Source: Rhizopus arrhizus
Lineage: Eukaryota; Mucoromycota; Mucoromycetes; Mucorales; Rhizopodaceae
NCBI GenBank assembly: GCA_024220505.1
Contig: JAKZZE010000022.1
Span: forward strand, 806,001-870,000
Length of the DNA: 64,000 bases
Direction: 5' to 3'
The translations under genes and the position numbers were made by a program. The notes below the pieces were generated by a model, which searched no databases, was not told the DNA's origin, and saw only the letters and a list, made by a program, of their open reading frames with translations. Positions 33,363-45,445 of the stretch are shown piece by piece (position 1 is the first letter of the stretch; each line of letters opens with the position of its first letter).

Positions 33363-33669
33363 TTACCGTATATCTCCCGTAATGTCATCATTAAGCTTTT
33401 CTGCAGCTACTCGTCTTGTGTATTCTGGATAAAGTTTCTATAATTAATACTGAAAATGATGAAGCCTATGCTTTAAGTAAAGCTTGGTTTAATACCAGTT
33501 ACTAGGATCTGAGCAAGAAGATTATCATTCCTATTTCTTTCATAAGCCATCCATCCTGTTGCATATCTCATACAAAATGATGCAGAAGAAATTGTCAAAT
33601 ATAAGACCAATGCATAGGGATGTTTCAAAACTACAATAGCTTCAACTATATCAAAAGCCCATAGTATTG
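33363..33669 (-). CDS. C-terminal exons of an unidentified membrane protein (5' end not found)
   Basis: Two minus-strand exons, 33669-33503 and 33437-33363, join in phase 0 (GTAACT...ATAG). They encode AILWAFDIVEAIVVLKHPYA, then LVLYLTISSASFCMRYATGW, MAYERNRNDNLLAQIL and KLYPEYTRRVAAEKLNDDI ending GDIR-stop. One to two hydrophobic helices precede a polar tail. The acceptor before the first exon (ACAG at 33672-33670) demands an upstream exon, but I found no convincing one in the next kilobase. A 51-codon frame near 34,110-33,958 starts with Met but cannot be linked. Either the gene is 5'-truncated or it has a long first intron. The family is not recognised. Confidence 0.4.
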
Positions 33670-36236
33670 CTGTATTATAATAGTAAAAGTATAAAAATAA
33701 TCTTGTGAGAATGAACCTGTTCCTTTTTTATATTAAATTTTTTAGATACGATATAAATTAAAAGTGTACTTTATTTCACCCTTTTTCACTTAGGCTGTGT
33801 TAACATGAAAAATGTGCAATCAAGTACCTGTATTTTGATCAAAATACTGAATTACGCTCAATTTAACCTTGAATAGACCTATGATGAACTTTTTGAAATG
33901 CATGTGACTTGTCTTTTGATAACACCAATATATTTTGAGGAAGCATTAATGAATAGTGCGGTTAAATGCATGTGCACAGTATAAAGAATCGCATAAGGTT
34001 GAAAAAGTATTAAATGATTGCAATGCGCAGTATCGCATTTGATGTGTTAATAACATTTTGACTGTATCCAGCCATATATTTTTAGCATTTTTCATCCAGT
34101 TCTTCTGATAAAGCGAGAAAAGAACAAAGGTATAGTTACCTAAAGATTGTAATTAAGGGGCAGTCATCAAGCTGAAGGGCAATCAATCAACCTTTCTTTC
34201 CTAAGCACTATATCATATCTTGTGCTTTTTTCTTGGCTTTACATAACAAGCTAAAGTATTATCAGGCACCGTTCTTCCTTCTCCTTCAAATTGAGGCAGA
34301 CAAAGCACTGTAGTTTATTAAAGAATTGATTGTTGCTTATCTCTATAAAAAGAAAGAAAGTGGAAGGGCTTGTTGTCTTTGTGGTCCTCTTTGGAAGGAG
34401 TGTATGATACTGGTAACGCTATTGAATGATGATATTTCTTTTAAATAGTTCTTAGTTTGTTATATATGTCTTATTTCTCATTAGAGAATTTATAGTGCTC
34501 GTATAAATATTTTATTGGAATATAAAGTGGTTTTAGATTTTGATTCGTTTGATAGAAAAGAATATATTGTTTTTAACATAAGATATACTTTAATAATTAA
34601 TTCAGTCATAATATAACTCTTTATTAATTGTAGATAGCTTTCCTTAATTGCATAATGATTATAAATTATAGAGAAACGTGTTTAGACTTGGAAGAATTTG
34701 CTATGACAGACAAATTTATTAGAGAAAACCTTCCTTTGCTTCAGTAACATTTGTCAGATTACAATAAATAAAATCCTTTTTATTCAATAATTTTCTATCA
34801 AACGATTATTGCATGATATAATTGAATGTATTCTCTAAACATAAAAAGCGTTTACATTTTCATCTCAGACAATGGAAGATCGAATGACGCCTGCTTAAGA
34901 AAAGAAAAAGAAAACCTTAGTAATGATTTAAAGAAAAACCAATGTCGTATTTACCTCATTAAAGACTTATTATTCGTATGAGATTACCCAGATCTTATAT
35001 AAGAAATAACAAGTACTGAATACGTAATATTACTTATTACATATTCCCTAAAACTCATATACAATGTTTATATTGTTCAAGCTCAATACTAAAAATGAAC
35101 TTGAGCTCACTTCCTATATAAAGGCGTAGTTTGATTAAATGGGTTCTCTCTCTCGTGTTGAAATCTAATAAAGAGGCTACATAGAGACTCATTCACTAGT
35201 TTTCAAGTACTATTTCCCTTCGATAATAGTATAATAAAAGAAACACTTGGGCTTGTTCTGTTAAAAATTAATCCAATTGAATTTAAAAGACATGTTTGGG
35301 CTATTTACATGTACCTCTTTTCCTTATTACTGAAAAGATAAATGCTAAGCTAAATATCATGGTAGAGTAGGGCTAAAGAGTTGAAAGTCTTTAATAAAGC
35401 AAATTTGAACATAGGATATGTTGTATGAGCTGATGATCTCACACTTTCTCAAAAATGACATATATCTGTGACAATATGCGAATCCTTAACAACAAAAAAA
35501 GGGGAAAAAAGGTGATTACTTTACTGACTGACATTTTATTGAATACATTGAAAAATTAAGGTTGCACCTCAATTATAAAGAAGAGCATTGATGACAAACC
35601 ATGTCTGTGCCAATAAAAAAGAAATTAAAATATGATCTGTGCCTTAACTACTACAATATTAAAAAGGGAGTTAAATGGGTTAAATTTTGATTTCACAGCA
35701 AAATGAAATATGAAACAAAATTAAAAGAAAAGGATTATTTATTCATCTAGTACACATTTCAATATGTACTGAAAGCTTGTATATCCCTTAATTTCATTTA
35801 ATACTGCTGATATTATTTATCAATTGCTCTTTATTTACAGCAAATAGTAAACATATCGAAACTTTTTGTTTTGTTTTTTATAACCAAAAGATGATTAATA
35901 TGATTTATTTCAAGACTTACTGAATATGTGTACTCCCTGTTTCTCTTCTGCATAAAAAGGGAATTCAATGCATAAATACCAAAAAAAAGGAATTTTTCAA
36001 GTCAATTTCAGATTAACAGTGGCTTGCTCTTTTCTTCTTATATACTTGGTATATATTGGTTTTATTTTTCCTTTCATCTAAACAGATGTAAAGATTGAAA
36101 AAGTAAGAGCTAAAATTAAACATGGTTATGCAACCCTTTTTTTTTATTTTACATCTCAAGCGGCGTATGTAAGCTCTGGTACTCTCTTTCGCTCTTTTTC
36201 TTTTGTTTATCATCTCCTATTAATCTAGGGGTTATA
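33670..36236. other. Gene-poor AT-rich region
   Basis: About 2.5 kb with many A/T tracts and no frame on either strand with a recognisable domain. A Met-initiated minus-strand frame of about 50 codons (34,110-33,958) could be a missing exon of the membrane-protein fragment, but this is unsupported. The frame at 36013-36213 is Lys/Arg/Phe-rich low complexity. Confidence 0.5.
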
Positions 36237-36342
36237 ATGAATAAAAAGCAGTATACATGTGTATTCAGGATGTGTCAGAATCCAATTCAATTTATTTCTT
36301 TTCTTTTCTTTATTTTTTGGAAATAAAAAAAGGGGGGTCTTT

Positions 36343-37846
36343 ATGTACTATTCATTTGAATTTGCTGCCAATGTTACTCGTTCATGTATAGAAGAAATAA
36401 ATAGACGAGGTAAAGAGCAAGAGACAGAAAAGAGCACATAGAATATATACATAAAAAAAAAGATGTTAAGTATATTATATTATTATTTAGGTCTTCGAGA
36501 ACGCAAAATCTTTAGGAAAACAGGTAAAAATAAAAGCTCTTTACAAATTTTACAAATTTTTAATTATAATAAAGTACCCAACTATGGCTTATTTATCAAA
36601 GTATTCAGCAAGGGAGAGTATTCAATGAGTGATTTATCATCTGTTGATATTCATTCTGTAGCTACCTTAATGCAAGCTGCTCTTTGGTCCACACCAGATA
36701 GAATCATATCCAAAAAGGCATGGAGAAAGATAAACTACGAAAGTAAGGGAAAACTTTAAAAAATAATCATATGTTTTAACCCCGTATATAACAGCTTGTA
36801 AACTGTCTGATTTATGTACAATTATTCCTAAAAAGGGTGAAGAATTCCTTATTGAAATCTTGGACTTTCTTGTCAAACTATTACGATACAAGAAATTTAA
36901 TGCAATGGATGCTTACAAGTTAGGAGACTCTTTAGGCAAAGTGGCATTGGGTCCAAATGGTTGTAGCCAGATTATGGAGGAAAAGTCAGGGCATTTCCTT
37001 ACTCGGCTAATTATTGAACATGCTAAAATTACAAATCACGAGATTAAGCTGGATCAAGAGCCTAGTTGTTTATACTTTCGAGTTGACTCTGGGTACGAAA
37101 GTTTATCTTCCAAGGTTGGTCGTGAATTTTGTTCAGAATATCGTCCATTATGCAAATCCCAGGGAACACAGGCAAGGGCTAAATTCTACAATCGTGCTAT
37201 CTCTAGGACAAATAGGGCTTGCTTTGACTGGTTTGACAACATCACGGGTGTTCAGAGCATGTTGGATAATGATTATGATACTGCTCCAGACCCACCAGAG
37301 AAGCCATGGGTCTCCATCTTTATTTCTCAGGATGCGCTTGAGACATCGTTGGACATGAGGACATGTTCCACATTATATCGTATATTAAAAGAAGCTATAA
37401 AGCCTCCTACTGTAGTACCACTGGATCCCTTCGAATCTACCTATTTATTTAACAATAACGAAAGTTTGTATCGAACAGAATATGAAATTCATAACGCATT
37501 CAATCAATTTCTTTCACTACAAGCCAAAACTGATAAATTAACATCAAACAACATAGAGGATAGATCGAATCCTCTAAAGAAATTAAACACTTCACTTTCT
37601 CATTTGAAGTTAAACATTAAAAAATATCGCTCAAGACATGATTTATCAGAGGAAAGCATTATCAGCGAAAGTACTATAGTTAATGATAGTAACATCAGTG
37701 AACTAGAGTACTTCAATACGAATCAGCAACGGCATAATCAACATTACCATCATCACCAAAAACATAATATGACCAATATGAAGACTGCAATGAAAAAGAT
37801 GATGAAACTGGCTGGTGATCGAAAGAACAATAAAGTGTTGTTATAA
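36343..37846 (+). CDS. Msb1/Mug8-domain (RhoGAP-like) morphogenesis protein
   Basis: Exons 36343-36409, 36491-36742 and 36795-37846 give 456 residues. A possible 14-nt first exon at 36237-36250, spliced with GTATAC to the acceptor at 36331-36332, would add MNKKQGVF in frame. The N-terminal half reads NVTRSCIEEINRRGLRERKI, FRKTGKN, VDIHSVATLMQAALWSTPD and RIISKKAW, which is RhoGAP-like. MDAYKLGDSLGKVALGPNGC and EKSGHFLTRLIIEHAKI then match the Msb1/Mug8 domain of fungi. Yeast Msb1 works with Cdc42/Rho1 and formins in bud growth (family knowledge), consistent with a role in hyphal polarity. The catalytic Arg-finger context is not obvious, so GAP activity is unproven. The C-terminus is a polar His/Asn/Gln-rich tail. 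Confidence 0.72.
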
Positions 37847-38427
37847 TTAAACCATGCATTGTCTATCTATTTGGCCATTTATCTTTTTTTTTTTTTGCTT
37901 TATACAACAAAATCAATTGAAAAACTATATTTTATATTTGGATATTAGTATGTTTTCTAAACTGTATTTGGAGTGCAATGAATAATCTTTTAAGTTTCAA
38001 TCTTGCAAACAATTTTAGGAACTTGCTTTTTAATACCTTGACAAATGTTTAAAAGCCCCCTGTTGGAACGTTTTTGTGTACTGCATAAATATATTGGTAT
38101 ATGAAAGAATCCAAAGAGCACAGGTCTAATATTGTTAAATTATATATTTTTTATTTATACAATTGAGTTTACAAGCTAAAAATATGGCTTCCATGGATAC
38201 AATCAAAATAAGCATAAAGAGATATAAAAGGGTATAGAAAAAAAGGGGGAGGAGGAGGAGGAGCGGTTAAACAGAATAATGCGTGCTAGTTTAATATACA
38301 AGAAAAAAAGTTTATAAAAAAAAGGTCCACAATCATACCAAATTATTCATAAAAAATGATTTTAAATTGCTTTTGTAATGTTACTTTTTATAGAGTACTT
38401 TTTGGCTGAAAGGGTTCTTTTTTATCA
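37847..38427. other. Intergenic between convergent genes
   Basis: AT-rich 3' flanks of the Msb1-like and homeodomain genes. It contains a short GGA repeat (38247-38261) and A/T tracts and no gene. Confidence 0.55.
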
Positions 38428-39394
38428 TTAAAGATAATGATTGTTATTATTAAATCTGTTGTTAAGGTTGTGTACATTTTCAGTGTAATAAACCGATTGC
38501 TGATCTTGTTTTGTTAAAAGTACATCTGAACTGTTACTTTCGATATTTCCATTGGGTGTGTCAATATAATATGTTTGAGTACCACCGAATGTTTCTAAAT
38601 TGGCTCTGGATGTTTGAATCATCTGTTGCCTGTTTTCAGATTCAAGTAAAGGTTGTAGAATGCGTCTGCGGGCATTGATAAACCAGTTACTTATTTGGCT
38701 TACCATCAATCCAGTCTCATCTGCCAGTTGTTGTTTTTCCCTCTCTGTCGGATACGGATGTCTTTTATGTAAAAGTAACCACTGCTTTAAGAATTCAGTC
38801 ACTTCTTTTGGTAGGTTTCCTCTTCTTTTCCTATTTACATGAGGCTTGTAGATATGATGAAATTGTGGTTCGCTTATAAAGGTTGCTGTTGATGATGATG
38901 ACTCAGCACGATGATTTAATGGCTCGATAGCAGTAGTTGACCCTTGTTCTTTGCTTGCTTTTATATTTAAGTGAACATCTGATATTCTTGTTCTTTTATC
39001 TATCGGAAGAATCCCAATAGAATGCAACGGTGGAGGAGCATTGGTTCTTGTTGGTTCAAGAACACCAATTATTGAAGTCTCGTTTTGATTACTAAAAGAA
39101 TTAGTTAAGTTATAGTTGAACTGACCACTAATTGATTCATGGATGCTATTTTCTAGAAGAATGTACATGATTAAAAGATAAGCCTATAAGGTAACCTTAT
39201 ATTCGTTTGCTCTGTGTACCTTCTGATGTTGTTTCTAGAGAACTATCATGATATGAACCTTCATTTTCCCAAATTTGTGTGTTATGTTCAAGAAATTTTT
39301 CTACCTTCAAACGATGATCGTTTATCAAATATTTTTGGTCTTCAAGGTTTGGTCGAATATTATTGAATAATATTAACGGTGTAAATATTTTTTC
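38428..39394 (-). CDS. TALE-type homeodomain transcription factor (5' end not resolved)
   Basis: Two minus-strand exons, 39394-39220 and 39152-38428, join in phase 1 and give about 299 residues to the stop. The homeodomain lies at about residues 160-225. RKRRGNLPKEVTEFLKQWLL and HKRHPYPTEREKQQLADETG carry the P-Y-P three-residue loop extension that defines TALE proteins. VSQISNWFINARRRILQPLL is the recognition helix, with the WFINARRR of MEIS/TGIF/CUP-type proteins. The upstream region (EKIFTPLILFNNIRPNLEDQ) has no Met, and an in-frame stop lies just before its acceptor, so at least one 5' exon is missing from my model. Fungal TALE factors include mating-type and developmental regulators. Nothing here shows which role applies. 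Confidence 0.75.
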
Positions 39395-39770
39395 CTAAAA
39401 GAAAACAATAGGTTATTTTTGCTTTTAGTATCAAGTAGATAATTATTCTTATGCATATATAAACATTCAAATGCACATAGTTAAACAGGGAGAAAGTAGA
39501 TAATATGTATATGCATCATGTGCTATTATATATATAAAAAACATAATGAGCCTTACTCTATTTTTAGTATTCATTCCAAGTATTGATGAATTATTTAAGT
39601 ATGCATTGACAATGATAAATCAAAGAAAAAGAAATGGTATTAATTTATATAAAGAAAGTGAAAGTGAAAAGAGAGAAAGAAAAAGGGAAAAAAAAAGAGA
39701 GAGAGAAAAGGAATTTGTAATTCATTTTCTAATACTGTACCATTATGTAAAAAGCAAGGCTCAGAGAACA

Positions 39771-39810
<40 letters not shown>

Positions 39811-41554
39811 TTGCCCCAATACTCCAGAATGGAGTAAGAGACTACAAATCGAGTTAAATTAGATGTTATTCATTCTGTTCTATTTTGTTGTTCTCTTTAT
39901 TTCATATTTTCAATAAAGTATATAATTGATGGATAAAGGTTTGAGATACAAACTTGAAACAGTGTAATTGATTTTGTTTGTCAATAAAACTTGAAATTAC
40001 AGAGTGTCAACCGCTTTCTACAAATGTTCAGATCAACTTAGGGTTATGTAACGATTACGAATTGAGTCTATTGTTGGTCATGGATGACCAACAATTAAAT
40101 CCTATTAAAAAACATTTTAAACCAAGTTTTACTCCTCTATAATAATAGCTCATCTTTATGTTGCATACATGTGCTTGTTATAATTAAACTATATTTAATT
40201 TTCATTAGTGTTATATTATTTTGTTTCCTTCTTTCAAATTACATAAAGTGCTCGATCATATACACATCGTGATCATATGGTCCTTTCCTAATTAACTCAA
40301 GTATACTTTTCCCATTTAATACAACGTGTGTTATCTTTTGTAAGATCAATACAAAATACTCAGAGAGAAAGAGAGAAGAATCGTATCTTTAATGAATCTT
40401 GTGTGAGAGCAACTTAATTTCCCCTTTTTCTCATCTGTCCCTCCATTCTTATGTATCATTCGTGCCACCAAAACATCAGGCCATATTGAGGTCGTAATTT
40501 AACCAAGGAGAACAATAAAATAAGTCTTACTTCAAAAAATTGCCCTGTCCCCTAGCTTGATAGCTTAGCACTTTATTATAATTTGTGGCTTTTATTTGTT
40601 TTCACTCCTGTTAAACTCAATAAGAATCATTCGTACCTTGTGCAAGCGAAAGAAGGTGGGGGGAGGATAGAACTTTTTCCCCGCTTTCAATGTATCCAGG
40701 CAACATTGTGCACAGACCACCCAATGTCTTTTTTAAAACGTTGTGTTTTTACTAAAAATCATTGAATTTATATTATGAAAAATAGGAGCAAGAAAAAAAA
40801 AAGAAACAAAAAGAACTAGTTTTTTTTAAGACGCTGCTAAATTAATATATCACGTTTTAGTTCATTGTTTAAGGCAAGTTTTGAAACTGACCCTGAATTT
40901 TTTTTCTTCTTTGTTTCGACAGATTGCATGGAATACGTGAAACTATACTTCAAATTTATATAAAGTAATCACTTTTTGTTTACTAAATTTGTCATTCCAA
41001 GTATTTACCTTGTAGTTAAAGCATAGTTTTCTAGGTTAAAAATTAATTCAATTTTAACATGAATGCAGGAAACACCGCTAATTTTTAACAGAGTTCTAGA
41101 CCTTTTAACTCAATAGTTAAAATGAAACGACGGCTACTCAGTTTTTTATGTTTAAATATGATATGTCTTATCGTGCGTGAAACAGAACGATTAAGGGAAA
41201 AAATGATTTCAGCAGGTTATTTATATTGGAAGAACATAGTAAAATCATTTCGCGTTTATTCAATTCAATAGGAACAGAATTGTACATAGAAATACGTTTT
41301 GTAATATTAACTTTTGCTTACTTGGACGTGTACCCTTGTAAATTTCGTATACGATTGTAAGACACTGCATTCGATTGTGAATGTACCTCAAAAAGATATA
41401 GTAATATCGTTTATTTTAATATAAAAAAAAAAATGTATAAAAGGCATGTACAAATGTATCTGACAGTGAGAATACAGATATAAACTCAAAGAGTTACACA
41501 AAGGAAAAAAAAAGGGGAATATTCGAATAACAGTCTGGACGAAAGAGAAAACGT
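39395..41554. other. Intergenic; likely holds the 5' exon of the homeodomain gene; 36-nt A run
   Basis: The A run spans 39773-39808, next to a GA-rich low-complexity stretch (39655-39715). The missing first exon of the homeodomain gene should be on the minus strand here, but I could not place it. No other gene is supported. Confidence 0.5.
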
Positions 41555-44500
41555 CTATGCGTCAGATAGTTGTTTCACCTCAGTCTTTTCATTGATTTCC
41601 AGCTGAAGTTTCATGGCATCCATTTTCATCATAAGTTCCTCCATTTCTATATCTGTCACAGATAGTGAGTTGTTTTCAGTGTGGCTTTTATAGTTCATCA
41701 GTGTTATTTCAATGTTCTTGTACTTATTTTCTAGAATTGAAATAGTACTTTTATGTACCATTATGTCTTGTCTTGCAATAGATAGTCTCATTTGGATAGC
41801 TGATCGAATTTCTTCATACTGTTTTAATACAACTGTTTTCTCATTAGTGGCAATCGTATCTTTCAATTCATTATTTCTTGACATCATCATCATGACTTCA
41901 CTTGTAAACTTCTTTGCTTCAGATTTGATTTTCTCATTCTGTTCAGTTAATTGTTTATCCAAGTTGGCAATATTTTTCAACAAAACTTTATATTCAGAAT
42001 GAATCATGTCTCCACCATCATTATCAAAGGAGGTGAAATCGAGGGCTTGCTCATTTGCTCTCAATCTTTTTACTTCCTTCAAAACCCGTGCTACATTTTT
42101 TGCTTCTTGTCTGTACGAGGCCACTTGAGATTCATATTTTCTGTAGAGTTCTTCCATTGTCATATCTTTTTCAAAAAAAATTTCTTGGTTGATCGACTGC
42201 AGTTGTGCTTCCATTTTTAAATTTTCAAACTGTCTTTGAAGCATATTAAAATTGTGAACAAACGAAACATCAGGCTGGTCTTGATTTTTATTGGAAGCTT
42301 CAACCTCTGCTGGCTCTTTAAGTCCCTTTTGTCTAGCCATGTTTTCCTTGTCAGATTTCACCTTTAACTCCTGTTCCAAATATTTAATTTTGTCTTGGAG
42401 CAGTAAGATTTCATTATTGCCTGAACGAGTATGCTGACTGTTCATAGTATTCTCGGATTGAAAAGCATCGGTATGCTCAAGTACTTCTTGGTATCTCAAT
42501 AATACCTCATCTAATTCCTTTAAAGTATCCTGGTGTTCGTGATGTAAATTGGCCAATTCAGATTCTAGTTCACGAACACGCTTGCTGTCACCTTCTTGAT
42601 GTTTTCTTGTCTCTAATGCATTTTCAGACAAAACTTGTTCTAATTTCATCTGAAGCTCGTATCTTTGTCTTTCACAATTATCGTACTTTTCACGCAAAGC
42701 ATTTATCTCGTCGTCTTTTTCGTCTGGATGGTTTTCTATCTGCTTGTCTAATAATGCTGGTTCACTAGGGTTTGGAATCAGAGTATTTTCCTTTGTAGTC
42801 TTAAGTAATTCTTCTATTTTGACTTTTAATGCCAATCGTTCCTCTTCGCTCACATGTAATTGTTGCTCTATCTCACGAATGTATTTTTCAGTATTTTCGT
42901 CTACTTCTTTGAGATTCAAAATTTTCTTTCTTAACTCCATCATCATTTCCCTATCTTGTACAGATTCTTGTACTGTAGCCATCAGCTTTTTTTCTAATTC
43001 TGCGATATATGTTTGATCTTTTTGCTGCCTTTCTACTAATTTCCCCATGCGTTTCTTCATATCAGCTATCGTCTTGTCTTGATTTTCAATAATCGCTTTA
43101 TTTTGTTTAACTTTGTCCAATTCTTCTTCTGCATGGTTAAGAGCAGCCTGTAAGAAGACAATTTGAGATTCAAGTCCACATGCAGTCTTTTCGTATTCCG
43201 CAATGACAGGTTCTACAATCATTTGAAAGTCTACATTCGCATTGCTTTCTTGACTTAAGCGAACCAGCTCTTCTTCAAGGAAAATATTTCGATCCTTAAG
43301 AACTGCAGCATTACTCTCGGACGCTTCTAGCTGATGTTGTAAATCACCGATAATATGATGTTGTTTATTGGCTAAGTCTTCAAAATCCGTATTAGCAAGA
43401 GCACTACTGGTTGAAGAGAAATCATCGCTAAAATCTGATAATAGTCTACTATCAGTAGATATTTGCATTTTGGTAGGTATTATACTAGAAATCGGTGTAT
43501 TGCTTTGTTTTTTAAGTTCATTTTTCAATTTGGCAATCGTATTTCGCAAAAAGTCTAAATTATCGGTTGTCATCCACTCTTCCATTTCATTCTTTTCCAT
43601 CTTATTTTTAATATTTCTTGCTCTATTGGCATATTGAAGCGTATTCATTGTTTCTGCCAAGTTTGATTCGGCTGGACTCACACAAGCAATCATTAGTGTC
43701 ATTGCATTTCCACCCAATGAATCTTGCAAAAGTCGAGTCAATTTTGAATCACGATATGGAACATGCGTGCCCTTTTTTGAGGGATCTCCCAAGGCTGAAA
43801 TTACATTTCCAAGAGCTAAAAGTCCAGCATTAATATTGATACCTTCTTTTCTTCTGTCTCCTTCTGCAGCGGTTCGTTTTAACTATAAGATACATGTTAG
43901 TATACATGCATGTACCTTGCCTCGAATCCCATTACTCTTTCACTACCAGCCAAATCAACAAAGTGAAATTTTGAAGCTGTAATCACCCAATCTCCATCTT
44001 CATTGCTACTGCTATTATTATTGTTGTTGGCTGAACGACCCATGAGGCTAAGTCTCTGCTGTTTGGGTGACTGGACCTTTGAAGGAACGGGGCTAGTTGA
44101 TCTAGAGGTTGGAACAAATTTTTCTTGCTTTAATGTAACTGAAAAAATAGCGTGTGATCGACTTGATTTTTCATTCATATCGGTTGAACCGGTTGCTCTA
44201 TTTTCAGTCCCTTGCTGTAAATAGCTAAATAAGATAGGCTTAATATTTACTTTGCATATAAAAAAGAATACTTTACTATAATACATCATCTGTGCTATTG
44301 ACAGACACTTCTCTTACTCCTGTCCAATAGATATGTCCTTTTGTGTCTTCTCTGATGGTCACCGGAGGCTTTTCATGAGGAGGTGCCGAGTTTAATAGAT
44401 CAATCAACTCTTCATTATAAATTTCAACAAAGGAAACTTTGACAGAATATCTGTAGGTATTGCTGCTCACTACTTGTGATACAGGTCGAAGACCTCGCAA

Positions 44501-45111
44501 TCCATTATTCATCGGAGTCTGTTCGCTGCTTTTCTGCTGCAGAGATTCAAACAATAAAGACATGGATCTTGGAATGATACCTGCTCCTTCTGGATTTGTT
44601 TGTTGATCATGCTGTGCTGTACCCATTGTATAAGTCTTTCCGGATGATGTTTGACCCTAAATTTTCTTTTTTAATCAACGATAAAAAGTATTTAGATCAA
44701 TTTAAAATAATTATTTTACATAGGCAAGCATTGTCACATTGTATCCTGGCATAAAAAATTTAGCTAAAGTCATAAAACAACTAACAATACTTGTACCTTC
44801 AATAAATTTATAAACTGGTCTTTGTCCAAGGGCAGCAAATATGTCACTTTGTTGTGTCTCAGAACCAAAAACATGATCGTAGGTAAAGTACTTGTTTTGA
44901 GAGACAATCTGAACATGCTTTTCATGCGCACGAAGTACATCTCCACTGCTGGAATTTGCAAATCGAGGTTGTGCTCTGTCTCTTTCTGTCAAAGGACGAA
45001 TTCGAACGGCTAACAATAATGAGTTGTTATTATCAATTCTCTTACTTAATCTTTTGTTGTATACTTGCCTACTTGAACAGCAGCAGTTTGTACTGTGCTT
45101 TCTTTAATCAT
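41555..45111 (-). CDS. Kinesin motor protein, kinesin-4 (KIF4/chromokinesin)-like
   Basis: Six exons on the minus strand, 45111-45069, 45009-44797, 44745-44720, 44656-44277, 44224-43936 and 43882-41555, give 1092 residues. The N-terminal motor (about 10-410) shows VQVAVRIRPL, P-loop [12 protein letters not shown], switch [14 protein letters not shown], switch II DLAGSER and [27 protein letters not shown]-like [14 protein letters not shown] and the [21 protein letters not shown] stretch resemble kinesin-4. A polar insert of about 50 residues (Ser/Asn-rich, [12 protein letters not shown]) separates switch I from switch II. After [18 protein letters not shown], roughly 650 residues of coiled coil follow, with little left at the C-terminus; no Cys-rich tail as in animal KIF4 is seen. 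Intron 1 uses a GC-AG pair (GCAAGT). Its promoter lies against the transposon at 45,209. Confidence 0.86.
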
Positions 45112-45208
45112 CTCAAAGATAAACGAGAAGAAGAAAAAAAAAAAAATCTAAAGAAAAATGGTTTGTGTGACGAGATGAAAATAACTGAAAATCAACTTTA
45201 TTTCAGTA

Positions 45209-45445
45209 GTTCTTACACTTTAGTGAAACAACTTTTTTAGATGAATTAAAGTTGTTTTTGAGACTATTCTCTAGTTTATTTTGAATGATTTGAGGTTTTT
45301 TTAAACAGTTGAAGGCAATAGAATTAAAATTGATTTGGGTTTTAAAAAAAAGAATCATTGAAAAGCACACATAAATTTACTAAATGAGACCAAGAGCATG
45401 CATATAAAATTCAAGCCATAAAAAATATAATTGAAAAATAATCCA
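45209..45445 (+). repeat. Left terminal inverted repeat of the transposon (~236 bp)
   Basis: Begins GTTCTTACACTTTAGTGAAA directly after a TA dinucleotide and ends near AAAAATAATCCA. It is the near-perfect inverted copy of 48536-48771, with differences limited to a few bases (for example TTACACTTTAGT versus TTGCACTTTAGC). Confidence 0.88.

Noticed and set aside
39546..39857. 103-residue Lys/Glu/Arg-rich plus-strand protein
   Set aside because: Driven by a GA-rich stretch and a 36-nt A run; no domain or splice partners.
41712..43833. Several 70-96 residue plus-strand frames
   Set aside because: Antisense shadows of the kinesin coiled-coil exon.
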